Shown piece after piece: positions 63,932 through 64,000 of a DNA stretch of 64,000 nt. The position numbers and the translations under genes are program-made. This stretch comes from Calothrix sp. MO_167.B12 (GTDB taxonomy: Bacteria > Cyanobacteriota > Cyanobacteriia > Cyanobacteriales > Nostocaceae). Under the pieces are notes generated by a model, which saw only the letters and a program-made list of their open reading frames with translations, searched no databases and was not told the DNA's origin. The stretch lies in the NCBI GenBank assembly GCA_030066045.1, contig JASJCJ010000001.1, forward strand, positions 1-64,000, given 5' to 3'. Every line of letters starts with the position of its first letter. Position 1 is the stretch's first letter.

Positions 63932-64000
63932 ATCTGTATGTGCAATATAATATATGTTTATGGAAGCATTTATCAAATAAATTAGTAATAATTAAATTTT
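63932..64000. other. End of window, no feature
   Basis: 69 bp of AT-rich sequence after the DUF6625 gene; the exopolysaccharide locus may continue beyond the window. Confidence 0.5.

Overview
The window reads as chromosome of a filamentous, heterocyst-forming cyanobacterium (order Nostocales). The evidence is the heterocyst-glycolipid gene set (DevB/DevC-type exporter parts, MGDG-synthase-like glycosyltransferase, HgdA-like epimerase, HglE-type polyketide synthase), very frequent GCGATCGC (HIP1) octamers inside and outside genes, heptanucleotide tandem repeats (TTCGGAG, TTAGTTG, TTATTAC types), many MITE-like inverted-repeat elements, a zinc ribbon-kinase-WD40 protein, and SLH-domain proteins. 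A genus cannot be named from sequence alone.

Layout. 0.1-4.5 kb (minus): Ser/Thr kinase with a WD40 propeller, DUF2141 secreted protein, family 2 glycosyltransferase. 5.2-11 kb (minus): hgdB, hgdC, an MGDG-synthase-like glycosyltransferase and hgdA, which looks like a glycolipid export and sugar-tailoring operon split by MITEs. 11.9-21.9 kb (plus): ParB domain fused to a decayed DNA methyltransferase, a small conserved ORF, HglE (KS-AT-ACP-ACP-half KR), then a DUF1611 P-loop protein. 22-27 kb (minus): Gld-type ABC ATPase and permease, a GldG-like protein and a DUF4340 protein. 27.8-34.6 kb: RNase III-like pseudoenzyme, beta-helix/SLH surface protein, a cyanobacterial protein of unknown function whose 3' end exists in two extra broken copies, an IS605-type element (truncated tnpA, intact tnpB), and an HTH protein. 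34.7-39.3 kb (minus): a PhnD-like lipoprotein and two histidine kinases in one operon without transporter subunits. 40-46 kb: KefB/NhaP-type antiporter with a USP-like tail, HtpX protease, a small coiled-coil protein, AspRS. 46.1-47.4 kb: a 1.25 kb AT-rich stretch without a gene.

47.4-64 kb (plus) is one large exopolysaccharide locus: a Cys-rich small protein, a glycosyltransferase fused to a Wzx-type flippase, a Wzy-like polymerase/ligase, three sulfotransferases, several GT-B and GT-A glycosyltransferases, a hexapeptide acyltransferase, RmlA, a WecE-type aminotransferase and a DUF6625 protein. Together these predict a sulfated, amino-deoxysugar-containing polymer made by a Wzx/Wzy route.

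The most unusual observations are: the GT4-Wzx fusion with a run of nine A residues exactly at the domain junction; a run of ten A residues at the equivalent place in hglE, between the tandem ACPs and a half ketoreductase; a ParB-linked methyltransferase without its catalytic motif; an RNase III without its catalytic glutamate; a transporter-less binding protein plus two kinases; and a gene tail present three times, one copy abutting an IS605 right end so that the predicted TnpB guide matches the intact gene.
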